DNA from: Gemmatimonadota bacterium
GTDB lineage: Bacteria > Gemmatimonadota > Gemmatimonadetes > Gemmatimonadales > GWC2-71-9
Direction of reading: 5' to 3'
Assembly: GCA_025357945.1 (NCBI GenBank)
Contig: JANYLJ010000054.1
Span: 1 to 64,000, forward strand
DNA length: 64,000 nucleotides
Below are positions 53,949 to 64,000 of this stretch, piece by piece. The position numbers and the translations under genes are program-made. The notes beneath the pieces are model-generated. The model made no database searches. It saw only the letters and a program-made list of their open reading frames with translations, and was not told where the DNA came from. Numbering within the stretch: the stretch's first letter is position 1; every line of letters starts with the position of its first letter.

Positions 53949-55012
53949 CGGGCGAGGTCGCGAATCTTGTTGGCGGCGTCCTTGTTGCCCTGTGCTGCGG
54001 CCTTGCGATACCACTCCAGCGCCTTCGCTTTGTCCTTCGCGACGCCGAAGCGTCCCTTTTCGTACGCCTCACCGACCGCGAACGCCGCCTCGGCGTGCCC
54101 CGCGTTACCGGCGCGCGAGTACCAGTCGAAAGCCGCCGCTTGGTCCTTCTTCAATCCACGGCCGCGGTCGTACGCGACGGCGAGCTGGAACATCGCCTCG
54201 CGATCGCCGTTGCGCGCCGCCTGCACGAACCAGCGCGCGGCACTGTCATCACTCTGATTGACGCCATTGCCGCGTTGGAACAGCAGGGCCACGCTGCGCT
54301 GTGCCACGGCGCTGCCAGCCTGCGCCGCATGGGTGCACGAACCGTACGCATCGCGCCACGACGCACTCGCCATGTTCTGCCGGCAGGCGGCATCGTCCGC
54401 CCCACCGCGCTTGAGCGTGGGCGCGGGAGCCGGAGCGGCTGGCACCTTGGACGGGCGGGCCGGCACGAGCTTGGGCGACCAGGCGAAGTGTTGTCCGGCG
54501 GTGACCTGCACCGTGTCGGTCCGGGGGAGATAACCGGGCTGCGATACGTCGAGGACGTGGCGACCGACGGTTACAGCGAGGCGGCGTCGCGAGGTCCGCT
54601 TTCCGTCGACCTTCATCACCGCGTTCCTGGGGAGTGCGGTCGCGATGATCGCCGCCGCCGCCGGTGGCGGAGGTGGCGGAGGTGGTGGAGGTGGCGGGGG
54701 TGGCGGGGGTGGCGGCGTAGCCTTCGGCGACGCAGCAGCCTGCACAGGTGCGGTCACCGGCGTGGGTGGTGGCACGGCGGCAGCGACGGGCGGCGTCGCG
54801 ACCACGGCTGCCGCTGGTGAGTGCGGCGCGCCAGCCGGCGGGGCGGCGGGGCGCGGCTCTTTTCCCGTCGGCAACGTGAGAAGTACCACGGCGAGCGCGA
54901 TCAGGCCGAGTGCCGTGGCGACGGTGACAACCCGATTGCGTCCGGCGAGGCCTGGGCTGGCGACGGGTGACGGCGGCAGTGGCACTTGCTCGGCGGGCGC
55001 CGTTTCAGGCAA
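53945..55012 (-). CDS. PEGA-like and Sel1-repeat protein with TM segment and long polyproline tract
   Basis: Sel1 repeats (AVAQRSVALLFQRGNGVNQSDDSAARWFVQAARNGDREAMFQLAVAYDRGRGLKKDQAAAFDWYSRAG...), PEGA-like VTVGRHVLDVSQPGYLPRTDTVQV. Confidence 0.85.
   Translation of the reverse strand: MPETAPAEQVPLPPSPVASPGLAGRNRVVTVATALGLIALAVVLLTLPTGKEPRPAAPPAGAPHSPAAAVVATPPVAAAVPPPTPVTAPVQAAASPKATPPPPPPPPPPPPPPPPPPAAAAIIATALPRNAVMKVDGKRTSRRRLAVTVGRHVLDVSQPGYLPRTDTVQVTAGQHFAWSPKLVPARPSKVPAAPAPAPTLKRGGADDAACRQNMASASWRDAYGSCTHAAQAGSAVAQRSVALLFQRGNGVNQSDDSAARWFVQAARNGDREAMFQLAVAYDRGRGLKKDQAAAFDWYSRAGNAGHAEAAFAVGEAYEKGRFGVAKDKAKALEWYRKAAAQGNKDAANKIRDLAR
54662..54717. repeat. GGN triplet microsatellite encoding polyproline on the minus strand
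   Basis: cggtggcggaggtggcggaggtggtggaggtggcgggggtggcgggggtggcggcg. Confidence 0.85.
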
Positions 55013-55074
55013 CGATCCTCCCGAAGTCAGTGGCTCGGTGGCGAGGCGCGAAGAATAAGCGCAGTATTAGGAGA

Positions 55075-56334
55075 ATGCCGCAACCCGCCCTGACCCCTGT
55101 TCTTCCGACGCCAGGTCGGGCCGTCGCGCTCGGAACGCGGTCGCCGGCCTGGATCGGGAGCAGTGCCGATAGCGTAATCCAGGTCTTTCTTCCGGGCGTG
55201 GCCGACCGTCACGTGGCACTGGTCGAACGGGAGGATGGTTGGTGGGTCAGCGAGGGCCACGGCAGGGCGACGATCAACGGCGTGCAGCTCCATGGCACGG
55301 TGCACCTCGGTGACGGCGACACCATCGAAGTCGCCCCCGGGTACCGCTACCAGTTCACCAGCGGCGCCGTTTCCGCCGTTGACGAACGGCCGGTCGTGGC
55401 CGCCCCGCGCAAGAAGCGAAAGCGGCGGCGACCGTCACAACCGCCGGGCGTAGGCCGACCTTGGGCCGTGATCGGAGTGTTCGCCCTGATCGTGCTGTTA
55501 GGGGTCGGAGCGGTTTTCGGTATCTGGCGCGCTTCACGCAACGAAACCGCGTCGGCCCAGCTGACCGACGCCCAAGCAGAGGAGTTCGACAGCCTCCTCG
55601 TTGTTGCCTATGACCACGTCGAGCGCGGCAGCACGTTGCTCGAGATGGGACTCCGGGACGTCGCCGCGCAGGAGTTCGCGCGGGGCGTCAATACACTGGC
55701 GCTGAGCGACTTGCGATCACGGCCGCAGGTGCGGCCGCGGACGGAGGCGCTCGAAGCATCCGTCGCGGCGATCTACCGTGAGCGCCGGTTGGCAGTGCCA
55801 CGGGCCTATGCGGGCGCGCGGAGCACCCTCTCGCCGGAGAAGCTTCGCGCAGCGTCGCTTTCGGTCGAACAATTCGCCCGCGCCTTCGCCCAGGTCGAAT
55901 CAGCGTTCCAGGCCAAGTTCGGCGAGTCGATCTTCGTAAGCGGACGCGACCATGCGGAACATCTTTCGCTCTACGGCAGCGGCGGCGCGCTGGATCTTCG
56001 TACCAAGAGCATGACGGCGCAACAGGTGCAATTCGTCGTTGCGTCATGCGCGGCGCGCGCGATCCGGGTGAAGGACTTCTCCCAGGATTCGATCCTGCAG
56101 CGGCAGGTCGCCGCGGCGCTCGCCGCGGGGTTGCTCGATCGTGCCGGAACCGGCCTGCACCTTCACATCGACCGGTTTGCCAATCATCGCGATCACTGGA
56201 CCGTGTCGTACTCACATCAGCAGGAACTTGAAGCGGGCCACGTCAGCCACCGTGAACTCGGCGCCATCATCCAGGCGTTGGTGCTCACCCCGTTCGAGCG
56301 GTCCGTCGTCAAGCATCGTACCATTGAGGCTTGA
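55075..56334 (+). CDS. N-terminal FHA-like domain, TM segment, extracytoplasmic M15-like peptidase domain (paralog of 47985 gene)
   Basis: FHA-like region with GVADRHVALVEREDGWWVSEGHGRATINGVQL; TM VIGVFALIVLLGVGAVFGIW; SGRDHAEHLSLYGSGGALDLR...TGLHLHIDRFANHRDHW. Confidence 0.85.
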   Translation: MPQPALTPVLPTPGRAVALGTRSPAWIGSSADSVIQVFLPGVADRHVALVEREDGWWVSEGHGRATINGVQLHGTVHLGDGDTIEVAPGYRYQFTSGAVSAVDERPVVAAPRKKRKRRRPSQPPGVGRPWAVIGVFALIVLLGVGAVFGIWRASRNETASAQLTDAQAEEFDSLLVVAYDHVERGSTLLEMGLRDVAAQEFARGVNTLALSDLRSRPQVRPRTEALEASVAAIYRERRLAVPRAYAGARSTLSPEKLRAASLSVEQFARAFAQVESAFQAKFGESIFVSGRDHAEHLSLYGSGGALDLRTKSMTAQQVQFVVASCAARAIRVKDFSQDSILQRQVAAALAAGLLDRAGTGLHLHIDRFANHRDHWTVSYSHQQELEAGHVSHRELGAIIQALVLTPFERSVVKHRTIEA

Positions 56335-57132
56335 ATCGATCAGGTAAAACGCGCCCTCGCGTCGGATGATCGAGCAATGATATCGCGAAACGGCCGCGGC
56401 GGAGTCACTGAGGATGAGATCGTTCTTCTCCTCAGGCTTCGCCGAACTTGCGGCGCCGATCCGGAAGACGTCGCCCTCAATCGTGTACTGCTTGCCGCGC
56501 CCGATGCCGTCGATAATCTTGAGGATCGCTTTTCGCTGGGCGGCGACGACCTTCTGCTCCAGCACCTTCGACTGGTGTCTGGCGCCAAGTTTCTTGGCAA
56601 GGACGCCGAGACCCGCGACAATGACCAGGACGGCAACCCCGACGGCAATGAGCGTGATCTTGAGCTGTCGGGCACGCTTCAGCGCCAGAATGCGATCGCG
56701 GAAGGCCAACGCGCGCTGGTTTTGCGGCTGGATCACCAGCAAATCGTTCACCGAACTTTCGGCATCGTCGAGATTTCGCGTCTGGATCCCGCGTTGGACG
56801 GCAAGCATCTTCTGGTTGACCGCGGTGGTGCTTGAATCGGACGACTTCCGGACTGAGTCAGCAGCGACTGTCCTATCGTAGTCCGCCACGGCCGCCTGGT
56901 ACTTGGCGTCGACGACCGCATCGCCCATCCCCTCGAGTTGCATCCGCTTCCAGCAATCGGTGCGGTCCTTCGCTCCCTGCACCGTCGCGGGCGCACCCAG
57001 ATCGGTCTGCTGACAAAACCGGAGCAACGACGCCTTTTCCGTTTCGCGGACGACGGGATCCTGGGCAGACAGCGCCGCACCGGATGTCGCCAGCAGGCTG
57101 ACCGCGAGTAGCGCCACCCGGCAACCGCTCAT
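56212..57132 (-). CDS. Transmembrane FHA protein (paralog of 50859 gene)
   Basis: Shared FCQQ.D...[15 protein letters not shown] motif; TM; C-terminal [57 protein letters not shown]. Confidence 0.9.
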   Translation of the reverse strand: MSGCRVALLAVSLLATSGAALSAQDPVVRETEKASLLRFCQQTDLGAPATVQGAKDRTDCWKRMQLEGMGDAVVDAKYQAAVADYDRTVAADSVRKSSDSSTTAVNQKMLAVQRGIQTRNLDDAESSVNDLLVIQPQNQRALAFRDRILALKRARQLKITLIAVGVAVLVIVAGLGVLAKKLGARHQSKVLEQKVVAAQRKAILKIIDGIGRGKQYTIEGDVFRIGAASSAKPEEKNDLILSDSAAAVSRYHCSIIRREGAFYLIDSSLNGTMLDDGPLERGEHQRLDDGAEFTVADVARFKFLLM

Positions 57133-59805
57133 GCAGCGGTCACCGGCGGCGGCTCAGGCTTCGGCTTGGCAGCCGCCTGTTCGCGCAGCCGCACGACTTC
57201 CTCGCGAACCTCATCAGGCGTACCCACCAGGATGCTGATCTCCTCGCCCTCGGGTGTGAGCTGCACCAGGAAGCCCGGCTGTACCTCGCCGCTGATGATC
57301 AACCGGGACAGATCGGAGAGCACCATCCGGTCGATCGTCCGCTCGACCGGCCGGGCGCCATATGCCGGGTCGTACGCCAACTCCGCCAGCAACGCGACGG
57401 CAGGCTCATCCGCCTCGAGCACCGCCTGATGCTGCTCCGCCACCTGCGCCGCGATGCCACGAAGGTGGATTCGCACGATCTGCCGCAGCGTTTCGACATC
57501 GAGCGCGTTGAAGGGGATCACGCCACTGAGGCGATTGAACAGTTCGGGGCGCAGCGTGTTCTGCACGACCTGCAGGATGATGTCCTTGCGCTTGGCCAAG
57601 TCATCCGTCGCCGCCATCGCTTCCTTGACACCAAGGTTCGACGTCAACAGCACGATCGTGTTCGTGAAGTCGCAGAAACGTCCCTTCGCGTCGGTCAAGC
57701 GTCCTTCGTCGAGAACGCCGAGGAGGATGTCGATCACTTCCGGGTGCGCCTTCTCGATTTCGTCAAAAAGCACGATCGAATTCGGCGCGCGGCGCACCTG
57801 TTCGGTCAGGAAACCACCCTGCTCCGACCCGACGAGTCCCGGTCGCGAGCCGATCAGACCGGACACGGAACCGGAGTCCTTGTACTCCGCCATGTCGATG
57901 CGGATCAGCGCCGCATCGTCGTCGAACAGTGCGCCGGCGAGCGCCTTGGCAAGTTCCGTCTTGCCTACGCCGGTCGGCCCGACGAAGAGAAACGACGCCG
58001 GCTTCCGTTTCTTGCGCAGGTCCGCGCGCATCCGCCGCGCCGCCTCCGCAAGTGTGGTGACCGCGTCCGGCTGGCCGATGACACGTTCCGCCAGGCGCTC
58101 TTCGAGCTTGAGCAGGCGTTCCCGCTCGCTCTCCATCATTCGTGCGACGGGAATGCGGGCGCGCCGGGCGACAACGTCGGCGATGTCATCGGGACCGACC
58201 TCCTGCGGAATCAGGAGCCCGGCCCTCTTGAGCTCGTCCAGGCGTTCGACGAGCGCGGCTTCCTGGCGGTGCAGTCCCTCGATTTCCACGTGACGCAACC
58301 CGGCGACCTTGGCCACATCGCCGGCCGCCTCGGCGGCGGAAAGCTCTGTTTCCTTGCCAGCGAGAGCGGCCCGAGTCTGCTGCAACCCGCCGGACACCTC
58401 CTTCTCCGCGGTCCAGCGAACGAGCAAACCGTCGAGTTCGATCCGCTTGCTCGCGATCTCGTGGTCGACGGCGGCGATGTCGTCGGCCTTGCGGCCGGCG
58501 GTCTGGTACGCCTGCCGTCGCCCTTCCAGACGCACCAGTTCGCGCTCGAGCGTGTCGATGCGATCAGGCTTGGATTCGTGCTGCATGCGGAGTCGTGCGG
58601 CCGCCTCATCCAGCACATCGAACGCCTTGTCCGGGAAAAAGCGATCGCGCAAGTGCCGTCGCGCCAATTTGACCGTGGCCTGCAGCGCGTCCTCGGTGAT
58701 GTGGACACCGTGGTGCGCCTCGTATTTCGCCTTCACGCCGCGCAGCATGGCCAGCACGGTTTCATCATCCGGCTCGTCGACGACGACCTTCTCGAAGCGC
58801 CGGGCCAGCGCGCCGTCCTTCTCGATCGATTCGCGGTATTCCTCATGCGTCGTCGCGCCCACGCACCGCAGTTCGCCGCGGGCGAGCGGCGGCTTGAGAA
58901 TGTTTGCGGCGTCCATACCGCCCGCATTGCCACCAGCACCGACGAGCGTGTGCAGCTCGTCGAGAAAGAGGATGACATCCTCAGCCGCCCGGACCTCATC
59001 CACCACTGCCTTGATCCGCTCCTCGAATTCGCCGCGGTACTTCGCCCCGGCAACCAGCCCGGTCAGGTCGAGGGCGAGCACGCGGCAGTGCTTCAGCGAT
59101 TCCGGGACGTCGCCGGCCACAATGCGCTGGGCCAGGGCTTCGACGACCGCAGTCTTGCCGGTGCCAGGGTCGCCGACCAGGACGGGGTTGTTCTTCGAAC
59201 GGCGAAGCAACGTTTGCAGTACGCTGCGAAGTTCCGCGTCGCGCCCGATGACCGGCGAGAGCTTCCCCTCGCGCGCGGCTTGGGTGAGATCCTTGCAAAA
59301 GCGCTCGAGCTGGCTTCCCGATGCTGCCGCCGTGGCGGCGGCCGCGCCTTCCGCTGCCGGTTGATTCGCCTCGGGACTGTCGACGGCGCGACCGAGACGC
59401 TCGGGAGACCATCCCGCGTCGAGCAACGCGCGTCCCACGGCCAGCCCCGGGGACTCGGTGGCCGCGATCACCACGTCGAGCGGACCGACAATATGGGCAC
59501 CGCGCTTGTCCACGACCGCGATGGCGCGATCGAGCAGGTCGCGCAGGGCGCGACTGGCGATCGGCTGCTGGCCCGGTGCAACGCGGCCCTCGTTCTCGGC
59601 ATCGGTCACGCCGTCGATGTACCGCCGCGCCATTGCCGCATCGAGGCCTAACGTCGCGGCGATACGCGACAGTGCCCCGTCGGGGTCGAGCAGCGCGAGC
59701 AGCAGATGCCGCGGCCGGATGTATCCGGCACCCGCGCGGAGCGCGATGGTGCGAGCATGTTCGATCGCGGCGCTCAGGTCCATGGAGAGTCGGTTCAGGT
59801 CCATG
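57129..59805 (-). CDS. ClpV/ClpB-type AAA+ ATPase of the T6SS-like locus
   Basis: Clp-N repeats; [59 protein letters not shown]; adjacent to TssK/G/F-like genes. Confidence 0.9.
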
Positions 59806-59832
59806 CGGACGTCTCCGGGTCGCGTGAAGTCA

Positions 59833-61446
59833 TCACGAAGGTTTGCGGACGGTAATCTTCGGGACAGCGGACGGTGCACCCTGAGGTGCCACTGGACCTC
59901 GCGGCGGCGGACTGCTTGGCGGCATGGCATCCGGCATCGCGCCCGCCACGAGACCAAGCCGCCGCTGAAACAGAATGGCACCCCGGACGCGATGCGCCGG
60001 CTGGACCTGCGCGCTCAGCCCAGCGATGGTCGCGACATCGGCTGGTGTCTCGAAGGTGATGCCGAAGTTGCGCTGCCCTGGAATCTCACAGGTGGCAACC
60101 CGGGAAATCGGGCGCCCGGGTGCGCCCTCCGCGTTGATACGCAAGTCGACCCGCAGCTCGTCGCCGACTTGCCAGCCAGACACTCCCTCGGGATCACCGA
60201 GTAGCACCAGGCGGTACTCATGCCGACCAGTAAGCGAAAGCTGATTGAAGACGAACGTGATCAGATCGCCGTCACGCTGCGGATGGCCGGGTGTCGCGAC
60301 CGCGACATAGAACTGGTCGCCCTGGCGATCCAGCAGAAACTTGACTGCATCGACGGAACGATTGATCCGGTAGTCGATGTACTTCCCTTCGAGCGCCTCG
60401 ACCACCCGACGGATGCGGCGCAGGGTGTCGTCGGCACGCGCGAGCGACTGGCGCAAATCCTCGCGGACAGCGAGCTCGCGCCGAGCTGCGAGCACGCCGC
60501 GCTCCTCCTCGAGCAGGTCGTTGTACGTCGCATCGGCACCGGACAGCGTCTGAAAGTATGACTGCGTCGAACTGCTCAGGTCGAGCGCCAGTGCCACCCG
60601 GCGTCCGGCCCGATCCACCTGATCGAAGAAGATTCGCGGAGGGATTGCCGGATCGCCAATTTCGGACGAACAGTAATCCAATGCGAGCACGGCCCGCTCG
60701 GTGAAGGACAGCACGTCCAGGTCGGGACGGCTATCGACGCCCCGGCGCCCGACCTGTTCCGCGTAGCGGCCCACTGCTCGCTGCAGTTCACCGAAGCTGC
60801 CCGTCAGTAGTCCGAGTTCGGCTTGCAGGCGCGTCCAGCCAGCGTACAACTCGCTGTGCGCCATCATTGTCGCGCAGGCCGGGATGAAGGGGCTGTCCCG
60901 TTCGAACGCGAGCGACTCGCTCGCGCGGCGAAGCCGCCCGACGACCAGGGTGTGCGGCAACAGGTCAGCAGGCAGGCCGAAATGCACATCGTAGCGCGGC
61001 CGACGAAACGCCGCCATGGTTGGATTGGCGGTATCGGTGCCAGCGGATGCCGGGTCTTCCACCTGATCACCGGTACGCACCACGTAGATGAACAACTCCT
61101 TGGCTCCTGCCAGCTCGGCCTTCGATGATTCGCCACGCGCAGGCGCCGCCGACACGATCTCCACCGGCTCGCCTGCGCTGGTGATGCCGCGCGCCTGCAG
61201 GATGGTGACGCTCACCGTTCGTCCGTCGTCGTAGACGTCGAATTTCGGATCGTGCGCGCTGAGCCCGCGCTCGCCGGCGTCCATCCGGACGCCGCCCCCC
61301 ACGAGACCGGTCGCCGGAACGCAGTGACGCAGCAGCCATCCGAACGTCTGGTCGACAAAGCGGTCCTGTGCGTTGAAATGCGACGGCGTGAGCAGCATCC
61401 CTGAAATCCAGTTGACGGACTTCAGGCCATCTTCGTCTTGCGTCAT
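59833..61446 (-). CDS. T6SS baseplate protein TssK-like
   Basis: N-terminus [31 protein letters not shown] is TssK-like; position next to ClpV, TssG, TssF. Confidence 0.8.
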   Translation of the reverse strand: MTQDEDGLKSVNWISGMLLTPSHFNAQDRFVDQTFGWLLRHCVPATGLVGGGVRMDAGERGLSAHDPKFDVYDDGRTVSVTILQARGITSAGEPVEIVSAAPARGESSKAELAGAKELFIYVVRTGDQVEDPASAGTDTANPTMAAFRRPRYDVHFGLPADLLPHTLVVGRLRRASESLAFERDSPFIPACATMMAHSELYAGWTRLQAELGLLTGSFGELQRAVGRYAEQVGRRGVDSRPDLDVLSFTERAVLALDYCSSEIGDPAIPPRIFFDQVDRAGRRVALALDLSSSTQSYFQTLSGADATYNDLLEEERGVLAARRELAVREDLRQSLARADDTLRRIRRVVEALEGKYIDYRINRSVDAVKFLLDRQGDQFYVAVATPGHPQRDGDLITFVFNQLSLTGRHEYRLVLLGDPEGVSGWQVGDELRVDLRINAEGAPGRPISRVATCEIPGQRNFGITFETPADVATIAGLSAQVQPAHRVRGAILFQRRLGLVAGAMPDAMPPSSPPPRGPVAPQGAPSAVPKITVRKPS

Positions 61447-62363
61447 GCGGCCCTCCTGACTGGCGACGTCCCAAGATACGCATTGACGCCGAGCAGCGCG
61501 GGGCGCTCGGCGAGCCCGAGCACCGTGCCCGCGGCAGGATCACCGACCGACCAGCTTTCCGACACCGATGCGGACAAGTGGGCCGGCAGGATCAATGGAT
61601 ACAGCACTGTACGCTGCCGAGCGGACTCGGCATCCGCATTGCGTCGCCAGGCATCGAGCGTCAGCGGCCCGAACGTAATTGCAACATGCGCGTCGCCCAC
61701 GACACCACCGCCGAGGACGGCATCGAATCCCAGCCGCCCGTTGCGGGTCCCCAGTCGAACCACGCGCTCGGCGCCCACCGGTACCACGTCCTGCCTCACA
61801 TGCACTGTGGCGACCGGGAGACCGAAAATCGCGGCCATCGCGACACGCACCGCCGACTCCGTTCCACCCAGGGCGTGCAGCCGAGGGACCAGGCGGGCCA
61901 ACGCGTGCCAACGTTCCGCCGGCCACGGATCGACCGGGATCGCGAACAGGTCATCGAGCCACCGGCGGGCGGTGATCGGTTCGTCGGCCTGCAGCGCGAG
62001 ATATCCGCCACCATGCCGGAGAAAGAATGCGAGCTTGAGTGCGGGATTGTCGAAGATCGCGAAAAACCGATCGCCGCGCAGTTCGACTTCGCTTTCGTCG
62101 CGGAGCGGAAACGGCAGCAAGTCCATTGCGCCGCTGCCGCCGACGCGAAGCACAATTCGGGACACCTGGGTGAGTGTGGTGCCGGGCAACGGATCTTGCG
62201 AGATGACGGCCCCGCCGGGCTCGCCCGGTCCGGCGCACTCCAGAACGATATGGCCAAAGTCGATCCCGAGCCGGAGCAGCGTGAGCAGCGCGGAATCGAC
62301 GCGATGCCGGACGCTCCGCCTGATCCCGGCCAAGTCCGGCATGAGCACCAGTGGCTCAGCCAT
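61443..62363 (-). CDS. N-terminal PASTA-like domain fused to TssG-like baseplate protein
   Basis: PASTA-like: MPDLAGIRRSVRHRVDSALLTLLRLGIDFGHIVLECAGPGEPGGAVISQDPLPGTTLTQVSRIVLRVGG; TssG-like: LKLAFFLRHG..., RLGFDAVLGGGVVGDAHVAITFGPLTLDAWRR. Confidence 0.7.
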   Translation of the reverse strand: MAEPLVLMPDLAGIRRSVRHRVDSALLTLLRLGIDFGHIVLECAGPGEPGGAVISQDPLPGTTLTQVSRIVLRVGGSGAMDLLPFPLRDESEVELRGDRFFAIFDNPALKLAFFLRHGGGYLALQADEPITARRWLDDLFAIPVDPWPAERWHALARLVPRLHALGGTESAVRVAMAAIFGLPVATVHVRQDVVPVGAERVVRLGTRNGRLGFDAVLGGGVVGDAHVAITFGPLTLDAWRRNADAESARQRTVLYPLILPAHLSASVSESWSVGDPAAGTVLGLAERPALLGVNAYLGTSPVRRAA

Positions 62364-64000
62364 CGGCCACCACCGTTACCACGACCTCGAACCCCAGCAC
62401 GGCCCGCTCCTGCAAGTGCCGCGTGAGCTGGGCTTCGAGACGCGGCAACTCCGCCTCTGCGTCGGCGAAGTCGGCCGGATCCACCGACGCCGTGACCGAC
62501 TGACCTTGACGCGAGCGCCCCGCGGCAACCGACGTGATCGGCACAACACGGACGCAACGGACTCGGGGCTCAAAGGCGCGGACCGCAATCTCGGCGTCCG
62601 CCGCGGTGACCACCCGTTCACGGGTACGGACCAACTCCGCGAACCGCATCTTCGCTGGTGCGTATTCCGGTGGCGCCGTGCCGCCGCGCGACGGGACAAG
62701 GTTGGTCACTTTCGCGCCAACGTTGGCGAGCGACGCACCGATCTGGTTGATGGCACCGGGGTCGATCCCGTTGGCGCCTGTCCCATCGCAGTAGACCAGC
62801 CGGACCATTGCATACGTATCAAAGCGACCAGTTGCGTTCTGGGCCGGGCGCATGTCCATGCGACGGTCGCGATAGCGCCACCGTCCGACTCCGACGGGAA
62901 CGTCGAGTGCGGCGTCGGGGGCATACGCCGCACCCTGCTCCCCCGTGATTCCGAGCACGCCCATCAGGAACCGCCCCTTCCGGCCCTCCGGCTCCAATGT
63001 CACGACACTGCCCATTCGATCGAAAGGCACCTGTTCCGCGACGATCTCCATGTTCGACACCGTAACCGCGTTCACCGCGATGCGCTGCACCGCGCTCGCA
63101 ACGCCGCCGAGACCCGGGGCCAGCGGCACGTGCAACCAAACAAGTTTCTGGCTCAGCCCCCTGACCTGTTCGGGTGGCAGCAACGCCGGCATGCTCGCCG
63201 CGATCGCATCGGGCACGCCAGTTCGCCAGCGACGATCGACCGGTACCGGCGGAAACACGAACACTTGTTCGCCATATGGCCCGCCGGCGAGATCGGCGAG
63301 GTTCGCGATCGACTCGCTGACGCCAGCGGGAGTGACCTCGTCGAGCCACTCCAGTCGGCGCACACCACCCCTGCCTCGGCGCGCGCGCAGTGTACCATGT
63401 TCGTTTGCCGCACCCCGCTCGTCGAGCAGATGCCACGGACTCTGTTCAAGGGCGCGCGCCAGCGGGCCGCCGAGCGGCAGGGTGTCGATCATCAGGCCGA
63501 GCCCGCCCAGATGCGACCCATCGGGATCGAATGCCAGGAAGAGCGCCGGCGGCGAATCTCCCAGGGACAGCGCTGCAGTCGACGGCAGCATCAGCGCACC
63601 ATCGCGCAAGGGACGCGCACCAGCGATGGTCGTCAACCGACCGGACTCGTACACGGCCGCGAATCGCAATTCTGTCGGCGCCAGCTCGATCGACTCGTCG
63701 GGAACGAAGTCGAAGCGTTCGCCCGAACGCGCAGTACCCACAAGTTCCGTTTCGAGCGGCAACCGTTCCCGCTGCACGATCCCGCTGAAGGCCACGACCG
63801 ACTGCGCCGGGTGGGCGAGCCGAGGCGGCATGCCGAGACCGGCGAGCAGGTCATCGAGCACGCCAAGCGGGAACGCCTGTTCGGCTTCCTGGTACAATCG
63901 CCCGATCTGGGTGGCAAAGGTGTGAAAGAGTGTGGCAAGTACTGGATCTGGCTGGGCCTGTGTGCCGTAGCGCTGCTGCAGCGCCACGTCGAACTCTCGC
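62356..64000 (-). CDS. T6SS baseplate protein TssF-like (runs off right edge)
   Basis: ALQQRYGTQAQPDPVLATLFHTFATQIGRLYQEAEQAFPLGVLDDLLAGLGMPPRLAHPAQSVVAFSGIVQRERLPLETELVGTARSGERFDFVPDESIELAPTELRFAAVYE; 4-8 bp overlap with TssG-like gene; open past 64000. Confidence 0.7.
   Translation of the reverse strand, partial: REFDVALQQRYGTQAQPDPVLATLFHTFATQIGRLYQEAEQAFPLGVLDDLLAGLGMPPRLAHPAQSVVAFSGIVQRERLPLETELVGTARSGERFDFVPDESIELAPTELRFAAVYESGRLTTIAGARPLRDGALMLPSTAALSLGDSPPALFLAFDPDGSHLGGLGLMIDTLPLGGPLARALEQSPWHLLDERGAANEHGTLRARRGRGGVRRLEWLDEVTPAGVSESIANLADLAGGPYGEQVFVFPPVPVDRRWRTGVPDAIAASMPALLPPEQVRGLSQKLVWLHVPLAPGLGGVASAVQRIAVNAVTVSNMEIVAEQVPFDRMGSVVTLEPEGRKGRFLMGVLGITGEQGAAYAPDAALDVPVGVGRWRYRDRRMDMRPAQNATGRFDTYAMVRLVYCDGTGANGIDPGAINQIGASLANVGAKVTNLVPSRGGTAPPEYAPAKMRFAELVRTRERVVTAADAEIAVRAFEPRVRCVRVVPITSVAAGRSRQGQSVTASVDPADFADAEAELPRLEAQLTRHLQERAVLGFEVVVTVVADG

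Noticed and set aside
57429-59651. Plus ORF of 740 aa
   Set aside because: Antisense to ClpV; no motifs of its own.

Overview
64 kb of high-GC bacterial chromosome. Gene content and style suggest a Gemmatimonadota-like organism (inference only). Housekeeping blocks: der-plsY-gpsA-merR; surE-pcm-dedA; dapF; a long minus-strand run with rpoN, lptB/ostA-like/lptC, kdsD/C/A/B and pyrG; xerD; ispF; and futalosine menaquinone genes mqnC/A/E. There is one tRNA-Arg(CCT). Main points for a second look: (1) a clear XerCD dif site at 26607-26634, 20/21 identical to E. coli dif from the end of the XerC arm through the XerD arm, marking the replication terminus; all 21 CDS to its right (26.7-47.9 kb) run leftward, and xerD lies about 17 kb away. 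(2) From about 48 kb to the right edge, a divergent type VI secretion/contractile-injection-like locus (ClpV, TssK, TssG, TssF) mixed with transmembrane FHA proteins, a compact Ser/Thr kinase, a VWA-like protein and Sel1 repeats. It includes an apparent PASTA-TssG fusion and two FHA-TM-M15-like peptidase paralogs. (3) A 93-bp direct repeat bracketing a PEP-CTERM gene that has split two formerly overlapping convergent genes of that locus. (4) A tightly overlapping seven-gene operon (13.0-19.4 kb) that may make and move an unusual, possibly aminated phospholipid headgroup. (5) A 5'-truncated anti-sigma factor abutting a Tat-exported metallophosphoesterase-cupredoxin gene. No CRISPR array, rRNA or transposase was seen. 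All family calls are from reading motifs by eye; no searches were run.
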